A DNA stretch of 64,000 nt, taken from contig NZ_CP012410.1 in the NCBI RefSeq assembly GCF_001274535.1, positions 124,001 through 188,000 of the forward strand. Direction: 5' to 3'. A program made the position numbers and the translations under genes. The notes below the pieces were generated by a model. It did not search any database. It was given only the letters and a program-made list of their open reading frames with translations, and had not been told where the DNA came from. The number at the start of each line of letters is the position of its first letter. Positions within the stretch are counted from its first letter, which is position 1. This document shows positions 17,949 through 26,177 of the stretch, piece after piece. The DNA is from Leptotrichia sp. oral taxon 212. GTDB lineage: Bacteria; Fusobacteriota; Fusobacteriia; Fusobacteriales; Leptotrichiaceae.

Positions 17949-19348
17949 GTGGGAATAAAAGATTATCTTGGAGAAACAACTTTATACGAGAAAAAAGAAA
18001 AGATAGAAAAGAATAAAGTAAAAAATTGGCTAAAAACAGTAAGTGCATTTGCAAACGGAAAAGGTGGAGCGTTAATTTTTGGAATAAATGATAATGATGA
18101 AATTATTGGATTGGAAAGTTACAAAAAGGACTCAGAATTTGTAAGTGAGAAAATAAAGACACAGATAGACCCGATTCCAAATATAGAGATAGAATTTATA
18201 AGGGAAAAGGATAAATATCTGCTTTTGGTTCAAGTTTATTCAGGAAATCAAACTCCTTATTACTATGTTGGAAATGGATCAAGACAGGCATTTGTAAGAA
18301 TTGGGAATGAAAGTGTAACTGCAAAGAATCATGAACTTAATAACTTAATTTTAAAAGGATGTAATCAGACATATGACAGTGTCAGTTCAAATATTGACTA
18401 TGAGAAAGCATCATTTTCTAAATTAAAAGCAAGTTATTATCAGAATACAAAACAAGAATTTTTAAATTCGGATTTTGAATCATTTGGTTTGTTAAAAGAA
18501 GGAAAATTAACTAATGCAGGAGCATTGTTAGCAGATGAAAAATTATTGTATCAGTCAAGAATATTTTGTACAAGGTGGAATGGACTTGATAAAACTTCCG
18601 GAAGAATGGAAGCACTTGATGATATTGAAGTAGAAGGAAGTATACTGTATCAGTTAGAAGAAGTTTTGAGATTTATAAGAGTGAATAATAAAAAAATGTG
18701 GAAAAAAACAGAAAATAGACGCATAGAAATGCCCGATTATCCTGAAAGAGCTATACAGGAAGCTCTGGTAAATGCAATTATACATAGAGATTACAGTATA
18801 GTCGGAAGTGAAATACATGTAGATATTTATGATAATAGACTGGAAATTTATTCTCCAGGAGGAATGTTTGATGGAACTTTTATTCAGGAAAGAAATACAG
18901 ATACAATTTCTTCTAAAAGAAGAAACCCTATAATTGCAGACTTATTTGCTCGAATTCACTTAATGGAAAGACGTGGAAGCGGTTTAAAGAAAATCCGTGA
19001 TGATTTTAAGAATTCTTTTAACTATACAGAAGAAAAAGCTGTTGAATTTTTTTCAGATTTTAATGAATTTAGAGTGATAATGAAAAATTTGAATTATAGT
19101 TATATTGAAAAGAAAAAGAAAAAAAGACAGTAAGTAAAACAGAAACTAAAAAAAGAAAAAATTTAGAAATACAAATAAAACAAATAATTGAATTTGTTGA
19201 AAAAAATAATGAAATTACAAGGATAGATTTAGAAAATATGTTAAATATAAAAGAAAGCCGTGCGAGAGAATTATTAAGATATTCAGTAGAAAATAACATA
19301 TTGGAAAAATTAGGGAAAACGAGAAATATAAGATATGTAAAAAAATAG
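17949..19348 (+). pseudogene. AlbA_2 (Schlafen AAA_4) ATP-binding regulator, frameshifted
   Basis: The GTG-start ORF after GAGGGGG encodes 394 residues to a stop at 19131-19133. It has an N-terminal AlbA_2 domain (Ala-Phe-Ala-Asn-Gly-Lys-Gly-Gly near residue 34). The HATPase_c-like region has Ala-Leu-Val-Asn-Ala-Ile-Ile-His-Arg-Asp and Gly-Ser-Gly-Leu. The missing winged-helix C-terminus (Ile-Thr-Arg-Ile-Asp-Leu-Glu-Asn-Met and on) is intact in the -1 frame to a stop at 19346-19348. The shift falls in a poly-A tract (seven As at 19119-19125), consistent with loss of one A. The complete paralogue at 49012 keeps this C-domain in frame. It may be phase-variable, a sequencing error or truly broken. 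Confidence 0.75.
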
Positions 19349-19350
19349 AA

Positions 19351-19415
19351 CCGTCGGAAAAAACCGTCGGAAAAAACCGTCGGAAAAAACCGTCGGAAAA
19401 AACCGTCGGAAAAAA
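19351..19415. repeat. Five tandem copies of a 13-base unit
   Basis: The unit CCGTCGGAAAAAA occurs five times without a mismatch, right after the frame-shifted stop of the AlbA_2 gene and just before a terminator. Thirteen is not a multiple of three, so copy changes would alter any reading frame passing through. Confidence 0.95.
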
Positions 19416-19417
19416 TT

Positions 19418-19448
19418 AAGCAACGATTTCTTAATGATTTCGTTGCTT
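19418..19448. terminator. Terminator between convergent genes
   Basis: AAGCAACGA (19418-19426) and TCGTTGCTT (19440-19448) form a nine-pair stem with a 13-base loop between the AlbA_2 gene and the minus-strand secreted protein. Confidence 0.65.
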
Positions 19449-19480
19449 AAAATTATTGATTATTTTTGTATTTTGATAAT

Positions 19481-19894
19481 TTAATTTGTTATAAGATTGC
19501 AAAGTTTTTTGTTATCTGAAATACGATATAAATCCATTTTAGGTCTATTTTTTTTATCAAACGAATAAGATAGTTTGTAATTTGAAAAAACTTGTGTTTT
19601 GTCACTCAAGTTTGTAAAATAGATAGAATTTTCATTTTCTTTTACTTCGTAATCTAATTGTGAAAGTTCAAGCGAAACTTTTCCTGTTTTTAATGCTGCA
19701 CGATTATCCAATATGCTAACTGAAATAGACGGCTTGCCATTTTCATTCAAGAATTTTATATAAGTAAGTCCCTTAAAAGTTCTGTCAACAGAATAAGAAC
19801 ATCTCCAAAGTTCTTTGGATATTATATCAATATCAGAATTAGAGAAACTTAAGCTAAAAGTTAGTAAAAACAATGCAAGTATAATTTTTTTCAT
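19481..19894 (-). CDS. Small secreted hypothetical protein
   Basis: A 137-residue protein with a clear signal peptide (Met-Lys-Lys-Ile, a Leu/Phe-rich core, cleavage near residue 18 after Ser-Phe-Ser). The mature part is beta-rich with two Cys, at Glu-Leu-Trp-Arg-Cys-Ser and Lys-Leu-Cys near the end, which could form a disulfide. AGGAG lies before the ATG. The family is not recognised. A similarly sized secreted gene occurs at 61422-61772 on the same strand. Confidence 0.65.
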   Translation of the reverse strand: MKKIILALFLLTFSLSFSNSDIDIISKELWRCSYSVDRTFKGLTYIKFLNENGKPSISVSILDNRAALKTGKVSLELSQLDYEVKENENSIYFTNLSDKTQVFSNYKLSYSFDKKNRPKMDLYRISDNKKLCNLITN

Positions 19895-20017
19895 AAAATC
19901 ACTCCTGAATAATAAATTTTGTATATTTTATAATATTTTTTTATAAAAATCAATAAGAGAAACTATATCTAAAATTTTACATTACTTTTGGAAGTAAATA
20001 TATTTTGAAAAAATTTT

Positions 20018-20167
20018 ATGAATAGAACGATAAAAGAAAGAATGAAAATTTTGACAAATCATAAAAAATATGTAAACATAGAAATTGAAAAGTAGCAAAA
20101 ATATTTACAAAATCTTGATGATAAAATCGAGATTTATGAGAGTTTTTTAAAAAGTAATAGAGGTTAG
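20018..20167 (+). pseudogene. Small ORF interrupted by an in-frame TAG
   Basis: The frame from ATG 20018 encodes 25 residues, a TAG at 20093-20095, then 23 further sense codons to a stop at 20165-20167. The product would be a short charged helical peptide. It lies directly before another decayed small gene. There is no recognisable family. It is probably a remnant. Confidence 0.35.
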
Positions 20168-20181
20168 AAGGAGAAAAAAGG

Positions 20182-20400
20182 ATGAAAAAAAATTAATAAA
20201 ACTGTATTAAGTGGTGTAATGATAGCAATTTTAATCTATTTTTTGTATAAAATTTTTACAGAAACAGATGAGAATACAACAATGTTTGCGCCAACAGCAC
20301 GGGAAGTGCACATTTTCTGTACAGCCTCTATACAATCGGAGTATTTTTTAGTGACAAAGTTAAGAAAATACTAGATAGAATAAAATTTAAAAGAAAATAG
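20182..20400 (+). pseudogene. Decayed small membrane protein gene
   Basis: A GAAGGAG site is followed by ATG and eight As. Removing one A opens a frame with Ile-Asn-Lys-Thr-Val-Leu-Ser-Gly and a membrane helix (Met-Ile-Ala-Ile-Leu-Ile-Tyr-Phe-Leu). A second shift near 20320 is needed to reach a Lys/Arg-rich end (Ser-Asp-Lys-Val-Lys-Lys-Ile-Leu) and the stop at 20398-20400. Two frame breaks mark it as a pseudogene of a roughly 70-residue membrane protein. Confidence 0.5.
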
Positions 20401-20422
20401 TGATCTTTTTTGCAAATCCAAT

Positions 20423-20451
20423 TTGTTTATGACGTTTTTATCTGTTATAAT
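20423..20451 (+). promoter_or_regulatory. Promoter of the cobQ operon
   Basis: TTGTTT (20423-20428), 17 bases and TATAAT (20446-20451) lie 80 bases before cobQ. No cobalamin riboswitch is visible in the leader. Confidence 0.6.
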
Positions 20452-20531
20452 TACTTTAATAAGAACAGATAAATCATTTATAAACTGATTGGAAATTTTT
20501 TTATATAAATTTAAAAGTAGGGGTAGAGTTT

Positions 20532-22070
20532 ATGAGAAGAAATCATAAAAATATAATGCTAATGGGAACAGGGTCAAATGTAGGGAAAAGTATAATGGCG
20601 GCAGGACTTTGCAGAATATTTTATCAGGATGGCTACAGAGTATCTCCTTTTAAATCACAAAATATGGCACTAAATTCATATATTACAAAAGATGGAAAGG
20701 AAATGGGAAGGGCGCAGGTGGTACAGGCTGAAGCTGCAAATATTGAACCGGAGTCTTTTATGAATCCTGTTTTGCTGAAACCTACAACAGACAGGAAATC
20801 CCAGGTTATTGTAAATGGGAAAGTATATAAAAATATGGATGCAAGGGAGTATTTTGCCTACAAGCATAATCTGAAAAAGGATATAATGGCAGCATATAAT
20901 CACATAAGAAAAAATTTTGATATATGTGTACTCGAGGGGGCAGGAAGTCCGGCAGAAATTAATCTGAAGGAAGATGACATAGTAAATACAGGAATGGCTG
21001 AAATGGCTGACTCACCAGTACTTCTGGTTGCGGATATAGACAGGGGTGGAGTATTTGCCGCCATATATGGAACAGTTATGCTCCTTGAGGAAAATGAAAG
21101 AAAACGTATAAAAGGTGTAATTATAAATAAATTCAGGGGAGATAAAAGTCTTTTAACTTCAGGAATTGAAATGATAGAAAAATTGACAGATATTCCGGTA
21201 ATTGGAGTTGTACCCTTTGTTCCTCTTGGAATTGAAGAGGAGGACAGTCTTGGAATAGACAAATACAATGAAAAAAGAGAAGAGAAAATAAGGATATCGG
21301 TTATAAAGCTGAAACATATATCAAATTTTACTGATATTGATGCGCTTAGCCACTATAATGATGTTTCATTGAAGTATGTAACAAAAAGTTCAGAACTGGG
21401 AAATGAAGACATTATTATAATTCCAGGCTCTAAAAATACGATAGAAGATATGAAAGACCTGATTGAAAAAAATATAGGCAGGGAAATAGTAAGGATTGCC
21501 AGAAAAGGCACTCCAGTTTTTGGAATTTGTGGAGGATTTCAGATGCTGGGACAGAAAATAATGGATCCGGAAAAAGTGGAATCCAATCTTAAGGAGATTT
21601 CAGGACTGGGGTTATTGGATATTGAAACTGTCATGAAGACAGATAAAATTACAACCCAATACAGAAATACAATAAAGAATGCTTCAGGAATACTTAAAGG
21701 AACGGAAGGCATGGAAATAAAAGGCTATGAAATACATCAGGGATACAGTTACCTTGTAAATGAAAAAAGTGAAGAAAATAATAACTCAGAAAATATATTG
21801 AAAAAAGATACAGGCTGCCTTTTTGGTGATGAAAAATTGAAAGGGGCAGTAAAAGGAAATATTGCAGGTACATACATTCATGGAATATTCGATAATTCAG
21901 AGTTTACTAATCATTTTCTTAATGAAGTCAGAAAACTTAAGGGGTTTGACAGAATAGATGACAACTTCAGTTACAGCGACTACAAGAACAGGGAATATGA
22001 CAAACTGGCAGAAGTTCTGAGGGAAAATCTGGATATTAAGAAAATATATGAAATAATGGGATGTGAATAA
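20532..22070 (+). CDS. cobQ: Cobyric acid synthase
   Basis: The 512-residue glutamine-dependent amidase (CbiP/CobQ) converts adenosylcobyrinate a,c-diamide to adenosylcobyrate. The N-terminal P-loop-like Gly-Thr-Gly-Ser-Asn-Val-Gly-Lys-Ser is near residue 12. A Glu-Gly-Ala-Gly-Ser-Pro motif follows near residue 135. The C-terminal GATase1 domain has nucleophile Cys333 in Gly-Ile-Cys-Gly-Gly-Phe and a late Tyr-Ile-His-Gly. It heads a cobQ-cbiB-unknown-cobD operon and overlaps cbiB by eight bases. Confidence 0.95.
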   Translation: MRRNHKNIMLMGTGSNVGKSIMAAGLCRIFYQDGYRVSPFKSQNMALNSYITKDGKEMGRAQVVQAEAANIEPESFMNPVLLKPTTDRKSQVIVNGKVYKNMDAREYFAYKHNLKKDIMAAYNHIRKNFDICVLEGAGSPAEINLKEDDIVNTGMAEMADSPVLLVADIDRGGVFAAIYGTVMLLEENERKRIKGVIINKFRGDKSLLTSGIEMIEKLTDIPVIGVVPFVPLGIEEEDSLGIDKYNEKREEKIRISVIKLKHISNFTDIDALSHYNDVSLKYVTKSSELGNEDIIIIPGSKNTIEDMKDLIEKNIGREIVRIARKGTPVFGICGGFQMLGQKIMDPEKVESNLKEISGLGLLDIETVMKTDKITTQYRNTIKNASGILKGTEGMEIKGYEIHQGYSYLVNEKSEENNNSENILKKDTGCLFGDEKLKGAVKGNIAGTYIHGIFDNSEFTNHFLNEVRKLKGFDRIDDNFSYSDYKNREYDKLAEVLRENLDIKKIYEIMGCE

Positions 22071-23025
22071 ATTGATACTTGTAATAAAAATATGGATTGC
22101 CTATGTACTTGATCTGATATTTGGTGATCCACAGAATATTATTCATCCTGTGCAGGTTATAGGAAAAATGATAAGTTCAGGAGAAAAATACCTATTAGGG
22201 AAAAGACACGAATCAGACAGGAAATATAAATTTTTTGCAGGAATGATACTCAACATTACAGTAATTTCAGTAACTTATGCAGTGACTTATCTGATTTATA
22301 AATCTTCAGAAAATTCAATAATATTTACGGTTGCTGAAATTTATCTAATGTATACTATATTTTCAATAAATTCACTTGCAAGAGAAGGGAACAGGGTTTA
22401 CAATATACTGAAGGAAGGAAACATAGAGAGGGCCAGAAAAGACCTGTCGTATCTTGTGTCCAGAGATACAGGGACAATGGATGAAAAAATGATTATAAGA
22501 AGTACAATGGAAACAATTTCTGAAAATACGGTTGACGGAATAGTTGCCCCCATGCTGTATATGTTTCTGGGTGGACTGCCGCTATCAATAACATATAAGG
22601 CAATAAATACCTTTGATTCAATGGTCGGATATAAAAATGAAAAATATATGGATTTCGGTAAATTTTCTGCAAAGCTTGATGATGTGGCAAATTTTATTCC
22701 TGCTAGAATAACAGGAATTTTAATAGTAATAGCAAGTATGATTTTAGGATATGATTATAAAAATTCCCTAAAAATATTCATAAGGGACAGGAAAAATCAT
22801 AGCAGTCCCAATTCCGGCCATGCTGAAGCGGGTGTGGCAGGAGCGCTGGGAGTACAGTTTGGCGGAAGGGTTTCCTACTTTGGAAAAGAAGTTGACAAAC
22901 CTGTTATAGGAGATAAAGCAAAGGACTTTGAACTGGAAGATATTAAGAAAAACATAAAAATAATGTATGCTGCAAGTTTTTTGAGTCTAGTAGTGTTTTC
23001 GGTAATCTTTGAGGGGATGATGTAA
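22063..23025 (+). CDS. cbiB: Adenosylcobinamide-phosphate synthase
   Basis: A 320-residue integral membrane protein of the CbiB/CobD family that joins aminopropanol phosphate to adenosylcobyrate. Family marks are Asp-Leu-Ile-Phe-Gly-Asp-Pro near residue 20, His-Pro-Val-Gln, and Asn-Ser-Gly-His-Ala-Glu-Ala-Gly-Val-Ala-Gly-Ala-Leu-Gly near residue 250. The start is GTG inside the end of cobQ; a TTG nine bases on is the alternative. Its partner enzyme CobD is two genes downstream. Confidence 0.93.
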   Translation: MNKLILVIKIWIAYVLDLIFGDPQNIIHPVQVIGKMISSGEKYLLGKRHESDRKYKFFAGMILNITVISVTYAVTYLIYKSSENSIIFTVAEIYLMYTIFSINSLAREGNRVYNILKEGNIERARKDLSYLVSRDTGTMDEKMIIRSTMETISENTVDGIVAPMLYMFLGGLPLSITYKAINTFDSMVGYKNEKYMDFGKFSAKLDDVANFIPARITGILIVIASMILGYDYKNSLKIFIRDRKNHSSPNSGHAEAGVAGALGVQFGGRVSYFGKEVDKPVIGDKAKDFELEDIKKNIKIMYAASFLSLVVFSVIFEGMM

Positions 23026-23193
23026 AGGAGAAGGAAATAAGATATATTGGATATAGTGAAAATTTATGGTTTTCATCAAATAAAAGCAAAAAATATGTAA
23101 TTAAATGATTAAAAATTTTCAAAAATGTTTTGCTGAAATTAAAGACATCGAAATGAAAAAACTATATAATAATTTTTAGGAGATTTAGAAAAA

Positions 23194-23847
23194 ATGAAGA
23201 ATGAATATGATAAAAATGATGATGAATTAATAGAAAGATATAAAAATGAAAATTTAAAAATTTATAATTATAAAGGAATAACGTTAGGAGATAGCATAGA
23301 AAAAATTTATCCTCTTATGAAAATTTATCATACAGAATATCGTAGAGATGATAGAAGAGAAGGATATAACTTAACAATTGAAATAGAAAATTCATATATT
23401 TACATAGACATATATTCAAGAAAAGTAGTGGAAATAGAAATCTACGATGAAAATTATTCATTAGGCGAATTTAAAGTTGGAAGTGAGATGACAACTGAAT
23501 TATGTGAAAAATACGATCTTTTAGATGTAGATGATGTAGATACAGGGGAAATATACTATTATCCTGAAAAAGGTTTTATGCATGCAGAATTTTGTGTAAA
23601 TCCTGAAGATGTTATATCAAAAATAAATAAAATAACTTTTTCTATAGATGTGGAAATTCCTTCAGAAAATAATGTGGAAGATGCTTTAAAAGCCAAAAAA
23701 ATAGAAGATATCTACTATTCACTATATAATTTTGGAGAAATAGAAATAGAAATTGAAAATAAGGAAATTATTGGAAAATTAGAAGGAAGTATATTTAAAT
23801 TTGATTTATTGAGTGGTAATTTAAAAAATATTGAAATTAAAAAATAA
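23194..23847 (+). CDS. Hypothetical acidic protein inside the cobalamin operon
   Basis: A 217-residue soluble, very acidic protein rich in Glu, Ile and Tyr. There is no signal peptide, helix or P-loop. The pattern Gly-Ile-Thr-Leu-Gly-Asp-Ser-Ile-Glu-Lys near residue 30 resembles the start of small beta-rich repeats seen in uncharacterised immunity-type proteins. It is AT-richer than its neighbours and sits with 168- and 94-base gaps between cbiB and cobD, which suggests a later insertion. It does not look like the missing CobU. Confidence 0.5.
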   Translation: MKNEYDKNDDELIERYKNENLKIYNYKGITLGDSIEKIYPLMKIYHTEYRRDDRREGYNLTIEIENSYIYIDIYSRKVVEIEIYDENYSLGEFKVGSEMTTELCEKYDLLDVDDVDTGEIYYYPEKGFMHAEFCVNPEDVISKINKITFSIDVEIPSENNVEDALKAKKIEDIYYSLYNFGEIEIEIENKEIIGKLEGSIFKFDLLSGNLKNIEIKK

Positions 23848-23941
23848 GAAATTAGAATAAAAATGAATTTGATTTTAAAGAAAATTCAGACTAAATAGTT
23901 AAAATATTTTTATTAATCTAAGTTTTATATAAGGAGACAAA

Positions 23942-25114
23942 ATGGATTTTCATGGTGGAAATATTTATAAAATATTCAGGGAAAAAAATATAAAGAAAAT
24001 ACTGGATTACAGCTCAAATATAAATCCATACGGAATACCTGAAAGTTTAAAGAAAAGAATAACTGAAAATCTTGAAATCCTTGAGAGATATCCGGATCCT
24101 GACTACATTGAACTTAGGCAAAAGCTGGCTCATCTGAATAAAGTTGATGTGTCTAATATCATATTAGGCAATGGGGCAACAGAAATTATATTTTTATTTA
24201 TGGAGGTAATAAATCCCCAAAAAGTATTGATAGTGTCTCCTACATTTGGAGAGTATGAGAGGGCAGCAAAGGCAACAGAAAGAGTGAAAGATTCAAGTAT
24301 CCTGGGGAATTCTAATAAAAAAAAGGATGATGAAAAGAGTTCTGGAAAACAAAAAATAGAGATAGAATATTTTGAAGTTAAGGAAAATGATGATTTTAAG
24401 CTGAATATAAACAATTTGAAAAATGAACTTGCGAAAAAATATGATTTGCTGATAATATGCAATCCTAATAATCCCACAGGAAAATTTTTGAAACTGGATG
24501 AAACTGAAGAAATACTAAAAGAATGTAACAAGTATAATACAAAACTGTTTATAGATGAAGCATTTATAGATTTTCTGAAAGATGGGATGAAGGAAAGTAT
24601 TATAAATACTAAGGAAAATAAACAGAATTTGTTTGTAACGAGAGCTTTTACAAAATTTTTTGCTATTCCTGGCCTTCGTCTAGGTTATGGGATATATTTT
24701 GATAAAAAGCTTGAAAAGGGAATATCTGAAAAAAAAGAGCCATGGAGTGTAAATAATATTGCTGAAATGGCAGGATTGACAGTGCTTGATGATACGAAAT
24801 ATATAGAAGAAACATTAAAATGGATAGAAGAAGAAAAAATATATATGTATGAAAAACTGAATAAAATTTCAGGAATAAAGGTTTATGAAACAGAAGTAAA
24901 TTTTATTGCCGGAAAAATAGATGAGAAGCTGTTTTCAGAAGGACTGAATGTAAAGATACTAAGGGAAAAAATGCTTGAACAGGGTATACTTATAAGGGAT
25001 GCTTCAAATTTTAAATTTCTGGATGAAAGGTTTTTCAGGCTGGCAATAAAGAATAGAAAAAATAATGACAGGGTTATCGAGACTTTGAAGAAAATATTCG
25101 ATGATTTTATTTGA
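23942..25114 (+). CDS. cobD: L-threonine-O-3-phosphate decarboxylase
   Basis: A 390-residue PLP enzyme of the HisC/CobD class. It opens with His-Gly-Gly-Asn, typical of CobD, then Asp-Tyr-Ser-Ser-Asn-Ile-Asn-Pro. The PLP lysine is in Arg-Ala-Phe-Thr-Lys-Phe-Phe, with Gly-Leu-Arg-Leu-Gly-Tyr after it. It makes (R)-1-aminopropan-2-ol phosphate for CbiB. A Lys/Ser-rich insert near residues 117-142 makes it longer than the usual 360. HisC is the alternative reading, but the context supports CobD. AAGGAG precedes the ATG. Confidence 0.9.
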   Translation: MDFHGGNIYKIFREKNIKKILDYSSNINPYGIPESLKKRITENLEILERYPDPDYIELRQKLAHLNKVDVSNIILGNGATEIIFLFMEVINPQKVLIVSPTFGEYERAAKATERVKDSSILGNSNKKKDDEKSSGKQKIEIEYFEVKENDDFKLNINNLKNELAKKYDLLIICNPNNPTGKFLKLDETEEILKECNKYNTKLFIDEAFIDFLKDGMKESIINTKENKQNLFVTRAFTKFFAIPGLRLGYGIYFDKKLEKGISEKKEPWSVNNIAEMAGLTVLDDTKYIEETLKWIEEEKIYMYEKLNKISGIKVYETEVNFIAGKIDEKLFSEGLNVKILREKMLEQGILIRDASNFKFLDERFFRLAIKNRKNNDRVIETLKKIFDDFI

Positions 25115-25140
25115 AATTTATTACACACCCGAAAGAATAC

Positions 25141-25169
25141 TTGACATTTATGAAAATATTCATTATCAT
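25141..25169 (+). promoter_or_regulatory. Strong promoter overlapped by a Fur-box-like sequence
   Basis: TTGACA (25141-25146), 17 bases and TATCAT (25164-25169). Bases 25149-25167 match the 19-base Fur consensus at 14 positions by my alignment. No gene follows; the transcript would run only to the terminator at 25260. Confidence 0.5.
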
Positions 25170-25175
25170 TTTTAT

Positions 25176-25268
25176 GATTAAAGAAAGTATCCCGCTACTA
25201 TTAAAGGTGGAGCATTAAAGTATGGGAATGTCTCATAAGGATAATTTTATGAGACATTCCTCTTTTAA
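25176..25268 (+). ncRNA. Candidate small RNA of about 90 nt
   Basis: The transcript is predicted from the promoter at 25141-25169 to the perfect hairpin at 25225-25260 with its TCTTTT tail. It contains no convincing ORF; a 23-codon frame from 25222 runs through the hairpin. It is inferred from signals only. Confidence 0.35.
25225..25266. terminator. Strong terminator between cobD and gpmA
   Basis: GGAATGTCTCATAA (25225-25238) pairs without mismatch with its complement at 25247-25260 around an eight-base loop, and TCTTTT follows. It serves the convergent gene ends and would end the candidate small RNA. Confidence 0.85.
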
Positions 25269-25954
25269 AATAATTCGGGCGCAGAAATTATTTCAAGATT
25301 TTCATTAATTTCAAAAATTAAAGGCTTTCCTGTAGGAAGATTTAATTCCAATATTTTTTTATTATCAATTTTTAACAGATACTGTATTAAAGCCCGTAAG
25401 CTGTTTCCGTGGGCGGCTACAATTACATTTTTTCCTTTTTCTATTTCCTTTGAGATATGTGAATCCCAATATGGAAGTACCCTGTGGATTGTGTCTTTCA
25501 GGCTTTCTCCTCTAGGACATTCATCAACAGGAATATTTTTATATCTTTCCTGAAATAGAGGATAGTTTTCTTTGTCATCAGTGCTTATCAGTGGAGGAGC
25601 CACATCAAAACTTCTTCTCCATATGTGGACCTGTTCATCACCATATTTTTTAGCAGTTTCAGCCTTATTCAGCCCTTGTAGTGCCCCATAATGTCTTTCA
25701 TTGAGTCTCCAAGTTTTATAAACAGGGATATATAGCTGGTTAATTTCTTCAAGTATGTAGTTCAAAGTCTTGATTGCTCTTTTCTGAAAAGACGTAAAGG
25801 CAATATCGAAAACATATCCCAGTTCTCTTAAAGATTTTCCTGCAGCTTTTGCCTCATTTACACCCTTTTCAGTCAGGTCGACATCAACCCATCCTGTAAA
25901 TCTGTTCTGAAGATTCCATTCACTTTCCCCATGTCTTACAAGTACTAGTTTCAT
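25265..25954 (-). CDS. gpmA: 2,3-bisphosphoglycerate-dependent phosphoglycerate mutase
   Basis: A 229-residue dPGM that interconverts 3- and 2-phosphoglycerate in glycolysis. The N-terminal phosphohistidine motif [12 protein letters not shown] is followed by Gly-Trp-Val-Asp-Val-Asp-Leu-Thr. Glu-Arg-His-Tyr-Gly-Ala-Leu-Gln-Gly and the second catalytic His in Ala-Ala-His-Gly-Asn-Ser complete the site. The start at 25954 has AGGAGGT upstream; the longer frame from 25987 lacks one. It is a housekeeping gene on the opposite strand inside the cobalamin region. Confidence 0.95.
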   Translation of the reverse strand: MKLVLVRHGESEWNLQNRFTGWVDVDLTEKGVNEAKAAGKSLRELGYVFDIAFTSFQKRAIKTLNYILEEINQLYIPVYKTWRLNERHYGALQGLNKAETAKKYGDEQVHIWRRSFDVAPPLISTDDKENYPLFQERYKNIPVDECPRGESLKDTIHRVLPYWDSHISKEIEKGKNVIVAAHGNSLRALIQYLLKIDNKKILELNLPTGKPLIFEINENLEIISAPELF

Positions 25955-26071
25955 AAAAATACCTCCTATGTGTAAAAATTTAATCATAATAGATATTGTC
26001 TATATACTTTTATTATATACCTATCAGATAAAAAAATAAAGTAATAGGGTAGAAATCTAAAATAAATATGG

Positions 26072-26077
26072 TATAAT
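26072..26077 (+). promoter_or_regulatory. Extended -10 promoter of hemC
   Basis: TGGTATAAT, with TATAAT at 26072-26077, lies about 100 bases before hemC. No clear -35 is seen. Confidence 0.4.
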
Positions 26078-26177
26078 CTTAAAGCATCAGTTATTTCGGA
26101 AGGAAAGAATCAGAATAGCTAAAACATCCGTAATAACAGCCATACAGAGAAAATTACAGAAGGAATTGTGAAAACAG

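Noticed and set aside
19119-19133. Programmed -1 frameshift at the A-rich heptamer in the AlbA_2 gene
   Set aside because: The A-AAA-AAG heptamer is not in the register needed by the zero frame; loss of one A or transcript slippage explains the break better.
19351-19415. Tandem units as a CRISPR array
   Set aside because: The repeats are directly abutting 13-mers without spacers.
23942-25114. HisC (histidinol-phosphate aminotransferase)
   Set aside because: The N-terminal His-Gly-Gly and the position next to cbiB favour CobD, and no other his genes are nearby.
25185-25200. Second cobalamin riboswitch after cobD
   Set aside because: Only a CCCGCTACT match is present; no B12 box, no upstream ATAGGTG-type element and no gene to control.
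25222-25293. A 23-codon ORF with an AGGTGGAG site before gpmA
   Set aside because: It reads through the terminator stem into the end of gpmA on the other strand and has no protein-like features.
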